Below are positions 25,501-34,363 of a stretch of 64,000 bases of DNA, in pieces (position 1 is the first letter of the stretch; every line of letters starts with the position of its first letter). The stretch covers positions 62,001 to 126,000 of the forward strand of contig JALIHJ010000008.1 of NCBI GenBank assembly GCA_022984795.1, given 5' to 3'. Source of the stretch: Fabrea salina. Taxonomy: Eukaryota > Ciliophora > Heterotrichea > Heterotrichida > Fabreidae. Made by a program: the position numbers and the translations under genes. The notes under the pieces were generated by a model that was not told where the DNA came from, did no database searches, and saw nothing but the letters and a program-made list of their open reading frames with translations.

Positions 25501-26445
25501 TTATGTACAGTTTTCTTGTCTTTTTGTGTTTATGGAATGCTGGAAGGCTTCTATTGAGCTTGTTTGTGTTTGGAGTTTCTCAAGGTAGTGTAAGTAGTGT
25601 TTTTTGTAGTTTAAGTACTTAACTCTAAAGTTGTTTTCAGTTATGAGTTTTTTGGCTTTTAGTAGTTCTAAGTAGTTCTGTGGAGTTAGTTGCTTCTTGA
25701 GGAAGGACTTGCTCAGTGTGATATTTTCTTTAAGGGACTCGTAGTCAGCACTTAGGTCTTCAGAAGGTTTTTCCGAGATAGACTTGTAAGCCGCTTTGGT
25801 TTTTACTAAAGTGCTTTTAAGTGCTTTCAGATTGTTGCTGAGTTTTTCGTCTAAGTCTTTTTTTTTGAGTTTTTCATTAATGATTTCAGTGATGGTAAAA
25901 TGTTTGTTCTGGTTGAGTTTTCCTATCAAAAGACCTTCAAAAACTCTGATTTTGCGGTCAAGGTTGTGGATTTGTCTTTCAAGTTTTACGTTTTTGGTAG
26001 CTAAGTACTCCACTTCTTTAAAAATATAGTGGTACTTACTGGCATTTATTTGCAAAGAGTCTAGTTCAATAGAGGTTTTCCACATCTGAATTACTAAACT
26101 TCGCAGGGACTGGCTTAGTTCAGGGCAGTCCAATACTTCTAGTTCTTTGGTTTTCCTTTCTAGAAAACTCTGGAAGTACTGGATCTTTTCTAAGTCAAAC
26201 ACTGAGTGCTCTGGGTGCGAAAGTGAGGACACTTGTCTGTGGATTTTTTCTATTTTTTCAGTGATTTTTCTGTTGGAGTGCTTTAGAGTGTTTACTTGTT
26301 CTTTGGCTTTTTGGAGTTTAGCAACTAATTATTAATTACTGATACTGGATTTTTTGTGTTCCAAACTAGTTGTTTCGTACAAGAGTTGTGTTTTTCGTTC
26401 GTAAATACCTTCAATCACTGAAGTCTTTGACTGTCCACAACCCAT
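25501..26445 (-). CDS. Acylated coiled-coil protein (MGCGQSK)
   Basis: 309 aa in two exons (26445-26340, 26324-25501). The intron call moves the start to MGCGQSKT, with no ATG available in the second exon. Gly2-Cys3 with Ser6-Lys7 is a textbook dual-acylation signal (myristate plus palmitate). The remainder is coiled coil (residues ~30-300) with no other motif. It is tandem with a second MGCxxSK coiled-coil gene 15 bp upstream, probably a related pair that tethers filaments to the plasma or ciliary membrane (inference). Confidence 0.75.
26325..26339 (-). other. 15-nt intron
   Basis: On the minus strand: GTAATTAATAATTAG. It removes an in-frame TAA and links the acylated N-terminal exon to the coiled coil. 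A at position 10. Confidence 0.9.
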
Positions 26446-26460
26446 ATTTATCAGAATTAC

Positions 26461-26769
26461 TCACTTCTTACCTAAGTTCTTTTCTAAAACTTCTTTTTCT
26501 TGCTTCAACTCAGCAAGTTGTAACTTTAAGCCTTCGTTAAAGTTCTGGGCTTCTCTGATTAGTTTTTTGGTTTTAAGTATTTCAGTGTCTTTTTGACTAA
26601 TGCAGTAGTTAACATTTTGAATTTCATGTTCTAGTTTTCTAATGTGCCACTTCAGTTGCTGGTGCTTTTCTGAGTCATTGCTTGACTTATAGTAGGCCTT
26701 GTAAGTGGAGATTTCTTCCCTGAGTCTTTTGTTTTCATCACTTAGTTCTTTCGAGTGTTCGCAACCCAT
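26461..26769 (-). CDS. Acylated coiled-coil protein (MGCEHSK)
   Basis: 102 aa. MGCEHSKE carries Gly2, Cys3, Ser6 and Lys7 for myristoylation and palmitoylation. Residues ~8-100 form one coiled coil with a lone Cys near 56. It ends in TGA. The shared N-terminal pattern and adjacency to the 309-aa gene suggest duplication or joint function; the coil sequences are too diverged to judge by eye. Its start is 16 bp from the divergent debranching-enzyme start. Confidence 0.7.
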   Translation of the reverse strand: MGCEHSKELSDENKRLREEISTYKAYYKSSNDSEKHQQLKWHIRKLEHEIQNVNYCISQKDTEILKTKKLIREAQNFNEGLKLQLAELKQEKEVLEKNLGKK

Positions 26770-26785
26770 TTATTACATCAGTATT

Positions 26786-29700
26786 ATGTCTAAGTTAGTA
26801 TGTAAGCTAGACCCCTACACAGGAAAACTTCCTAAACCAAAAGAAGGAACTGTGTACAAACTGACTCCAAACACTCCTCTCCAACTGCAACTGGAAGCCT
26901 GGTCTCCTTTAGTTTCTTCCAAAACAATTCTAATGCTGGACTCTCAACCTATTTCTGGAAAAGTCACTTCTTTCGGACACTGGAAAGTGACTGTTAGAGT
27001 TAAAACTCCAGGTCCTCATTCGTTCCACTTACTGTACTCGCACCCTGTGTCTTATACGCTTCACAGTACTTCTTCTTCTAGTTTTTTGGTGCTTCCTTCT
27101 CTTCTGCCTATGTGTCTCCAAACTTTACTCACTAAAAGCTTAGGACCCTTCCAAAGGTGGCCTAGTGTGTTTCGCCAGCAATCCCGTTTGGGCTACAACA
27201 CCTTCCACTTGACTCCTGTGCAGAAACTAGGGACTAGCGGCAATTGCTACTGCATTGCAAACCACAACGAACTCAGCAGTGATATTTTTGGGGACTTAGA
27301 AGAGACTCAAAAGAAACAAAGCTTACTCAAAGTAGTCAACGAGTTCAAAAGCCAAGGAGTGGGGTTTGTAGTGGATATAGTTCTTAACCACATTTCAGCA
27401 GACAGTGAACTACTGAGTAAGTGTCCAGAGGCTTGTTACAACTTAGAGAACTCGCAGTACTTAAGAGTTGCTTATGAACTGGACTTAGCCTTAGCCAAGC
27501 TATCAAACAACTTTGTTTTAGGAGAAGTGAAAGGTTTTAACTCAAGAAGAATTGAAACAGAAACAAGTCTTAAACAAGTTATGAAAGCAGTTAAAGAAGT
27601 TATAGACTCCTTGCAACTTGAAGAGTTCTTCCTAATCCAAGTAGAAAGTGCACTAAAAAAACTCATGAGCAAAGAATTTGAAGGAGAACTTGATTTTAGA
27701 CTCCAAGAAGTAATATTTGCCAAAGGACTCCAGCAGTTCATTAAGGAGTTTTGTGTGCTCAAAGAAGGAGAAGGCAGACACGCAATGGAGATTGACTGCG
27801 AGTTAGTGTGGAAGGCCGTCAAAACTATCCAACTCCCCCAAGAAATAGTTTTTGCTGAAGTCTCCAAGTGCCTAAATGCTTTTAACAAAGACCAACTTCA
27901 GAAATTCAAAAAGTACCACTTAGAAATCATCAAAAACATCGAAGCTGAAATCCGGTACCAGAAACTTGAGTTGCGCAACTTAGAAGTCACTCAGGAAAAC
28001 CCTTTGGTCAAGTCTTACTTTGTAGAGTTGCAAAACGGCCAAGTAGCTTTGCTGAACGGGTTTATATTATCCAACAAAAACGTGTTTAAAGACATAGCAA
28101 ACAAAAAGTCGTTTAACTACCTACGCAGAAAAGTAATTGTGTGGAACGACTGTGTTAAGCTTAGGTACGGAGAACTTATGTCTGAGTCTCCAGACTTGTG
28201 GGAGTACATGGAAAAGTACGTAGTAGAAATGTCCCAAGTCTTTGAGGGTATCAAACTCGACAACGCACACTCGACCCCTTTGAACGTTTCTAGGTACTTA
28301 ATTTCCAAAGCCAGAAAAGCAAATCCTAAAGTAGTAGTTATGGCAGGACTCTTTATGTGCAACTCAACTTTAGACTCCTACTTTGTGGAAAGCTTAGGAA
28401 TTGACTTGCTAGTTAGAGAAGCTCAAAATGCACAAACTCCAGAAGAGTTACTCAAAAACAACTCAAGTTTAAACTGCTTACCTGAAAGTGACCTTTTTAA
28501 CGACTCAGTTTTAGGACTGACTTCTAAAAGCCAAGTTTACAAGTTTAAACCTTCAAACATTCCAACTATACTTTTTGACTGCACCAGTGACAACCCCACT
28601 CCTTCACAACTCCGCACACCACAAGACGCGCTTCCCACAGCAGCTTTAGTAGCTTTCAGTGAGAGTAGTACAGGGTCAACTAAAGGCTTTGATGAACTTA
28701 TTCCAAGACAAGTTTCAGTTTTCGATAATCGACTTTACAAAGTAGAAGACTCAAAACAGAGTTACCCAGAGCCTACGACTCCTGTGCTAGGAGCTGACCC
28801 AGACACCGGAGTGCAGGTTTTGGTTGAGTTTTACCAAGAAAGCGGAGCTTTACTAAGCACTGTTGAAATCAAAGGAGAGTGGGACAAGTGGAGGTCAGAA
28901 ATCCAAATGGTTTGTGTAGAACCCAACTACTTCAGAGCAGTTCTAGTTTTTCCTGAAAACAATTTGGGAACCCAGTATCAGTACAAGTTCATCTTAGACG
29001 GTACAGTGTGGGTGCACGACTTTAAAAAAAGATACATCAAAAACAACGGAATAACCAACAATGTTTTAGTTGTGGAAAAAAGACTCCCAGTTAGACCTGG
29101 AGTATACAGTGACTTGTGCGAAGTTAAGAAGTTGCTCAACGAACTCCACAAAACTATGCACAACTACACTATGACTGAAGTAAGGAGTGTTGGAGAGGTA
29201 AGTGCAGTCATCAGACACAACCCTTTGAGTTTAGAGAGTTACTTGTTAGTGGCTAGACCAGCCCTTAGTGAGTGTTCTGAGCCTTTGGCTTTCCGCGAAC
29301 TTGAACTTCCTGGAGTTTTGGAGTCCGTGCAGTTTATCTCAGTGCTGGACCTTGAAAAAGACAAGTTCCAAGAAGACAAGCACTACATCAACGGGCTTAA
29401 AGCTAGATGTGAGATCTCCAATAACCTGTATGCTTACGGCTACATCACTAAAGGGGGCAAGTGGGACGTTTTGAATCTAGAACATATACCTCAGGGGTTT
29501 GTCCTGGTTTTAAAGACCCATGTACAGAACGAAGCAGTTCCTGCACAAATGAACCAAACTTACAAGTACCTGAATAACTATCAAGTTTGCAAGGAAGTTT
29601 TTGACAAGCTTAGTTTGGAGGAACTAAATCACATTCTGTGGAGGAGCAAGGAAGAAGAGCTGGATATTACACGTGGTCAAAGGGGGATTTATGAAGTGCC

Positions 29701-31153
29701 GGGGTTTAAAGTTCTTAACTACGCAGGCATTGGAGGACTAGTTACTGAGCTTAAAGAAGTTAACTCTGACCACCCTGTAGTTAAGAACCTCAGCGAAGGT
29801 AACTGGTACCTAGAGTACCAGTATATACGAATTCTGAACTCTAACATGCCAAGCAACTTCTTGGAACTTTTTCACTCAATGCTAGTTGGCATACAGGCTC
29901 TTCCTAGGCTAATAACTTTTTACCACACGGCCAAGTTTATTTTGCTGATATTCAGAAACGTTAAAGTGTCGCTTTTAAAAGCCTCAGGGTTGCTCAGTCA
30001 AGACTCTTTTAGGCAAACTTTGTGTTTTTCAATTACTCAGTTTTGGGGCAACGTGCTGAGTGGGCACACTCACATGGGAGAAGCTAGCTTAGCTAAGGCC
30101 TTACCTAGCTCGTGCTGTGGAGAAACCAGAATGGAAGGCATTGACGCTTTCTTAAGTTCAGTTCCCTTTTTGATGGGCAACGAAAGGTGGGAGGAAGCAA
30201 GGTACGTTCTTTTGACTTTTGCTTCGGTTTCGCATGAAGGCTTTGTTCCTAACTGCTTAAAAAATAAACCTAGCCAAAAAGACGCCACTTGGTACTTTTT
30301 GTACTGCTTGCAGAGGTACCTTGAAGCTTCTCCTGAAGGATTGGAATTTCTCAAAGTTAAAGTTGAAGCCAAAAAAACCCTAGCTAGTTTGGTGCAAAGT
30401 ATTTTAGCAGCCCACGCTAAAGGAACAGACACTACAAGACTTGACCCTGAAAGTGGAGTTTTAGTTAAAACTTGCAAATGGACTACTTGGATGGAAGTGC
30501 CTAGGGACGGAGCTCCAATTGAAGTAACTGCTTTGCTTTACAACTTTTTGGTATTTATTGAAAAACTCCAAAGCTCCAAAACTTACTCTTACAAAGGAGT
30601 TACTCTGCAAAACGGTGAGTTTATGAGCTTTACCGAGTGGAGGCTTTTGATAGAGCAAACTTTCGAGGTTTTGTACTGGATTCCAAAGTCTGGCTTTTCT
30701 GAGTACATAGTTCCAGAGTTAGTTGGTGTAACTGGGATCTACAAGGATACTTTAGGAAGCCAGTTTGAGGAAACTGAGTACCAGATGAGACCTAACCAGG
30801 TAATAGCGATGGCCCTAGCGCCATCTTTATTCAACCCGAGTCATGCTAGACTAGCCCTTAAGCAGGTCCAAAACTACTTAGCTACTGAGTTTGCAGTGAA
30901 GACTCTGGACTCTTCAGACCTTCAGTATGACCCTTCAAGTAACTATAACGGAAAAGAGTGCATTTGGCTGTATGGGTACTTTTTAAAGGCCCTAATGAAC
31001 TTTGAGTTAATCAACAGGGTGGAAGTTCTTAAGAAACTGCAGGTGCACAAAGACTACATCCAGAATACCAGTTGGGAGTCCCTTCCTGACTTCCGGGAAG
31101 AGAACTCTGCTAGCTGTTTGGCAACTTCCTCTCTAATGGTTCCTTTTACTTAG
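26786..31153 (+). CDS. Glycogen debranching enzyme homologue with inserted glycogen-binding module
   Basis: 1455 aa from ATG 26786 (a longer frame upstream lacks an ATG and overlaps the divergent gene). The N-terminal glucanotransferase half is clear: LGYNTFHLTPVQKLG, FVVDIVLNHISAD, FEGIKLDNAHSTPL (nucleophile Asp), CTSDNPTPSQ. At ~675-765 lies a CBM48/AMPK-beta-like domain (GEWDKWRSE, YQYKFILDGTVWVHDF, NNVLVVEK) that is not in the animal/yeast enzyme as I know it. The C-terminal glucosidase half aligns along its length (TWMEVPRDGAPIEV, GIYKDTLGSQF, LRPNQVIAMALAPSLF-like, ECIWLYGYFLKAL). Several active-site positions differ: AELF is AGLF, WGRDTF is MEGIDAF, and TWMDK is TWMEV. Activity is therefore uncertain. 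Confidence 0.85.
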   Translation: MSKLVCKLDPYTGKLPKPKEGTVYKLTPNTPLQLQLEAWSPLVSSKTILMLDSQPISGKVTSFGHWKVTVRVKTPGPHSFHLLYSHPVSYTLHSTSSSSFLVLPSLLPMCLQTLLTKSLGPFQRWPSVFRQQSRLGYNTFHLTPVQKLGTSGNCYCIANHNELSSDIFGDLEETQKKQSLLKVVNEFKSQGVGFVVDIVLNHISADSELLSKCPEACYNLENSQYLRVAYELDLALAKLSNNFVLGEVKGFNSRRIETETSLKQVMKAVKEVIDSLQLEEFFLIQVESALKKLMSKEFEGELDFRLQEVIFAKGLQQFIKEFCVLKEGEGRHAMEIDCELVWKAVKTIQLPQEIVFAEVSKCLNAFNKDQLQKFKKYHLEIIKNIEAEIRYQKLELRNLEVTQENPLVKSYFVELQNGQVALLNGFILSNKNVFKDIANKKSFNYLRRKVIVWNDCVKLRYGELMSESPDLWEYMEKYVVEMSQVFEGIKLDNAHSTPLNVSRYLISKARKANPKVVVMAGLFMCNSTLDSYFVESLGIDLLVREAQNAQTPEELLKNNSSLNCLPESDLFNDSVLGLTSKSQVYKFKPSNIPTILFDCTSDNPTPSQLRTPQDALPTAALVAFSESSTGSTKGFDELIPRQVSVFDNRLYKVEDSKQSYPEPTTPVLGADPDTGVQVLVEFYQESGALLSTVEIKGEWDKWRSEIQMVCVEPNYFRAVLVFPENNLGTQYQYKFILDGTVWVHDFKKRYIKNNGITNNVLVVEKRLPVRPGVYSDLCEVKKLLNELHKTMHNYTMTEVRSVGEVSAVIRHNPLSLESYLLVARPALSECSEPLAFRELELPGVLESVQFISVLDLEKDKFQEDKHYINGLKARCEISNNLYAYGYITKGGKWDVLNLEHIPQGFVLVLKTHVQNEAVPAQMNQTYKYLNNYQVCKEVFDKLSLEELNHILWRSKEEELDITRGQRGIYEVPGFKVLNYAGIGGLVTELKEVNSDHPVVKNLSEGNWYLEYQYIRILNSNMPSNFLELFHSMLVGIQALPRLITFYHTAKFILLIFRNVKVSLLKASGLLSQDSFRQTLCFSITQFWGNVLSGHTHMGEASLAKALPSSCCGETRMEGIDAFLSSVPFLMGNERWEEARYVLLTFASVSHEGFVPNCLKNKPSQKDATWYFLYCLQRYLEASPEGLEFLKVKVEAKKTLASLVQSILAAHAKGTDTTRLDPESGVLVKTCKWTTWMEVPRDGAPIEVTALLYNFLVFIEKLQSSKTYSYKGVTLQNGEFMSFTEWRLLIEQTFEVLYWIPKSGFSEYIVPELVGVTGIYKDTLGSQFEETEYQMRPNQVIAMALAPSLFNPSHARLALKQVQNYLATEFAVKTLDSSDLQYDPSSNYNGKECIWLYGYFLKALMNFELINRVEVLKKLQVHKDYIQNTSWESLPDFREENSASCLATSSLMVPFT

Positions 31154-31221
31154 AAATAAATAACCATTCAGTAATTATAAACATTTTTTACAATACTTAG
31201 GATTCTAATTATTTACTTAAA

Positions 31222-31635
31222 TCACAGTAAAGAGTGTTTTCTACGCACATGGTCTTCTAAAACATACTTATTGTACAAAAGCTTTCCGCAAGCATTGCAC
31301 TTCACACGGGTCCTCTTTTCGTGGACTTGATTTACATGGAACTTTACAGCTTTTTGGTGTTTAAAAAGCTTTCCACAGACATAACACTCGACTCGCTTAC
31401 TTTCCGAGTGCTTTTTGCCCATATGCTGGTTCAATCCTTTCATGTTTTTGAACCATTTCAAACAAACACTACATCTAATGGATTTTTGAGGATCTTTATA
31501 AAGTTTAGTGAGTACAGAAGCATCGCTGCTGTTAGTATGCTCCTTATAGTATGCCCACTTCCAAAACAATAGATACATCAAGTTGAGTTGCCCTATGAGC
31601 AACTTTAAAAACTCAGGAATAAATTGGCTTTCCAT
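31222..31635 (-). CDS. Three-finger C2H2 zinc-finger protein
   Basis: 137 aa from ATG 31635; a longer frame starts only with GTG. A hydrophobic N-terminal stretch (FLKLLIGQLNLMYLLFWKW) is followed by three C2H2 fingers: CSVC...HMGKKH, CYVC...HVNQVH and CNAC...HVRRKH, each with CxxC and Hx3-4H. Probably a nucleic-acid binding protein. The hydrophobic head is odd for a transcription factor. The 150 bp upstream, to the end of ELMOD, is AT-rich and contains no other gene that I can see. Confidence 0.75.
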   Translation of the reverse strand: MESQFIPEFLKLLIGQLNLMYLLFWKWAYYKEHTNSSDASVLTKLYKDPQKSIRCSVCLKWFKNMKGLNQHMGKKHSESKRVECYVCGKLFKHQKAVKFHVNQVHEKRTRVKCNACGKLLYNKYVLEDHVRRKHSLL

Positions 31636-31785
31636 TTTACTATAGCCAGAGAAACCTAATCCCAGCACAGTTATGTGATAACTTACTCAAACTTCTAAAC
31701 ATTTTTATTTTTTAGTTTAAACACTTTTTTATCAGGTAATTGCATCACTTATTGATCCAATATTAATAATACCTTAAACAATTAA

Positions 31786-32547
31786 TTAGATGAAAATCAT
31801 TTGTTTTAACTGAAGAACATCCATAGGTTGTTTCAGCAAAGCTTGCTCTATAAACTCAATGGCTTTTGCAATCGCATTTTTAAAGTGCATTATATTCACA
31901 CTAGAATCCTTGGACATTTCGATCCACTCGTAGTGCATTTTAATCACAGCTGCAGAGTAGATTTCGTTAATGGTATCCAGGTCTTGTGTGTTAAGCCTGC
32001 AAAAAACCTTCATCACAGTAGACCTGGCGTGTCTGCTTTCAGGCATTCCTACAGTGTTAGGCTTAAAAAGCTGAAAGTAATACATGAAAAAGTACTAACT
32101 AAACATTACACTCACGTTCAACGCAGAAATAGCAAAGGAATAGTCTACTGCGTTTTTCCTGATCATCGAGAACTCCTGAGGGTAGTTCTCAGCTATAAAG
32201 ATCAGCTGTTGTAACCCAAAAAGTCCTGCTCCACGGAAATCAGTTGAAGGGTCGTTGCCCTGAAAGCCTAGAGTTTTCCAGTTGGACGACTTGCAGTCCT
32301 CAGCAACTTCTTCAGAAGGAAAGCAAAGTTCCCAGAGGTGCTTGAGCATACTTAAATGGAGCTGGTTCTCCTTTACGAAGCTAACGCGGGACCTAGCTCT
32401 AAGGCTATTTAAGCTTTCTAGTTCTTCTTCAGTTAAGTTGTTTTTGCCACAAGTGCAGCACTTTTCAGTGCAGGTTTGGTTGTAGTAAGTCTGCTTATGA
32501 ATTACCACTCCTTCTTTGCTGTCGGACATCTTATGATAGCTTTCCAT
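31786..32547 (-). CDS. ELMO-domain (ELMOD-type) GTPase regulator
   Basis: 248 aa in two exons (32547-32110, 32094-31786). Exon 1 carries the ELMO signature: LKHLWELCFPSEE, WKTLGFQGNDPSTDFRGAGLFGLQQLIFI, and YSFAISALNVS, which continues after the splice into YFFMYYFQLF. ELMOD proteins are GAPs for ARL2/ARF GTPases, and the Arg in DFRGAG is the proposed catalytic residue. Length and domain order match ELMOD1-3. Without the intron the protein would stop just inside the last ELMO helices. ATG 32547 is 13 bp from the ARM-repeat start. Confidence 0.88.
32095..32109 (-). other. 15-nt intron
   Basis: On the minus strand: GTAATGTTTAGTTAG. It removes an in-frame TAG and joins NVS to YFFMYYF within the ELMO domain. 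A at position 10. Confidence 0.93.
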
Positions 32548-32560
32548 TTAAGAAACTGAA

Positions 32561-34345
32561 ATGGACTTTGACAAACTTAAAGAAAACCTACAAGCTGGGG
32601 ATACCTCAAATGGCTTTAGAAGCAGCTTGGAGTCCTGGAAAGGCATCATTAAAAAGGAACCTGAATTCCTGAGTCCTGGCCAAGTTGATGAACTCCTAAG
32701 TTGTATGTCAGAGTGGGTCATCATGAGGTCAAGTTCCAAACTAGTTCAAGAAGTTCTTAGACTAGCCATACAACTGTTCTATTCCTTGAACCTGAACTCA
32801 GAGTTCACTTTTCCTCTGAACGAAACTCAAAAACCCACTCCAAGCATAAACTTAGGTTTCATTACATGCATTTTGTCACTTATGAATTCAATCCTTAAGT
32901 CCGAAGACCCACAGAGGTACAAACGGATTCTTTTGTCTTCACTCGAGATTTCTTCTCAGGTTGTAGCTGACAAGTCAATCTTAAACTCTTACAGAAGAAA
33001 AGGCACTCTTAAGTTGATTTTGACTTACTTTAAGAGTCTTGTTAAGTCAAATGAAACCAGTTCTCGTGACTTAGTAAGACTCATTTGTGTGATGATAGCC
33101 AAACTAAGTTACTCCAGTGCCAAAAACAGAGACTACATAACCAGAAAGTCAGGAATCAGCATTTTGTGCAGCTTAATTAAGTTAGAAGGCGGACTTACAG
33201 ACGACTTAAAAGTACTTAACGAAGCCATTGGTGCTTTAGGCAGCATGGCAGGCACAAAAGACCAACAGCTGACTGTGTGGGTTCAAGGAGGGATAGATGC
33301 TATTTTGGAGCTGTCCCAGAACTCCCAGTTGTTAAGAGCTAGCTCCTACGCCCTTTGGAGGGCATGCATAGACAACCAAGAAATCCAGAATGTCCTATAC
33401 ACTTCTTCTTTCCACAGAAAAGCTATTTCTCTTTTAGGAGTTGAACTCGAAGTCTACACACAAACCTTCTTAATAGGGATCCTCAGAAGAATAGCCAGCA
33501 ACTGTAAGTGACACTTAGCTGAGTACAAAGAACTAGTTTCGCCTACAATAGTTGACGTGATGCTCAGTAACCTCAAAAGCCTTTACTTCCAAGACTGCAT
33601 TTTGCCTTTAAAAGAAATCAGTGGAACTCTAGGAAGCATAGCCACTATTCCAGAAGTGGCTTACCGAATCGAACATTCAGCAGGCGTAGAGATCCTGACT
33701 GACGTTGCTGAAAGGTACATAGAGCACCCCAAGTTAGTTAAAACCTGCATAGGCACTCTTGTGAACTTGTCCATGCACGACTCTATACTGGAGCGCATGA
33801 GCAACAACCTTAAGTTTTACGAAATGCTGAAAGCAGTACTTAACACTTACTGCGGTTCCTGGTTCATGATGGAGTACACACTGAGGTTGCTGGTGAATTC
33901 TTTGAAAAACAAAAACTGCTTGTTTCACATGTCTGAGAGTTCCTTTGTGTACTTGATTAAGGTTGTTTTTGACGTGTGGAAACTAGAAGAAGAAGTTTTG
34001 GTGTACTTAGTTTACGCTTTAAGACAAGTAGCTTCACATAGTAACTAGTATGCAGAAAAAGGACTGGAGAGTTTAGTAGCTTGCTTCAGTGAAAGCTTAG
34101 TGGAAGAAGTAGTTGACATGCTAGGGGATTTCTGCAGTAACTTTAAACTGGTGAACGAAGTTATAATGTTGCTTTCAGGCTTGGTGAAGGACGGGGGGGT
34201 TTTTTTGGAGTGGCTGAAGAACTCAACAGTTTTTAAGGAAAACATCCAGAAGTGCTTTGATAAGTACTCAGAAGACCCAGAAAGGTCTGTTGTTATCAGT
34301 GAGTGTATGGCTAGTTTGCCTGTGGAAGAACTTAATTTGTTTTAG
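32561..34345 (+). CDS. Armadillo-repeat protein
   Basis: 584 aa in three exons (32561-33503, 33519-34040, 34056-34345). Armadillo-type helical repeats run through most of it (LIKLEGG..LNEAIGALGSMAG, GGIDAILELSQNSQLLRASSYALWRAC, GVEILTDVAERY..LVKTCIGTLVNLSM). Both introns remove in-frame stops and keep the repeats in register. ARM proteins of this size act as scaffolds; ARMC2-like axonemal proteins are one possibility, but no signature decides it. Confidence 0.82.
33504..33518 (+). other. 15-nt intron
   Basis: GTAAGTGACACTTAG. It removes an in-frame TGA and TAG; the splice gives ASN-S-EYKEL. A at position 10. Confidence 0.93.
34041..34055 (+). other. 15-nt intron
   Basis: GTAACTAGTATGCAG. 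It removes an in-frame TAG; the splice gives ASHK-KGLESLV. A at position 10. Confidence 0.92.
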
Positions 34346-34363
34346 CATTAATGCCATAGTTAG

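Noticed and set aside
26705-26785. N-terminal extension of the debranching enzyme
   Set aside because: It begins with GTG, has no ATG and lies inside the divergent acylated coiled-coil gene.
29799-29813. GTAACTGGTACCTAG in the debranching-enzyme gene, a perfect intron consensus without a stop in frame
   Set aside because: It encodes GNWYL, which lines up with the conserved GDW segment of the family, so the bases are coding. It also shows that the consensus alone is not enough to call an intron.
31636-31668. GTG-started extension of the C2H2 protein
   Set aside because: A standard ATG at 31635 gives a complete protein with all three fingers; no intron consensus reaches further upstream.
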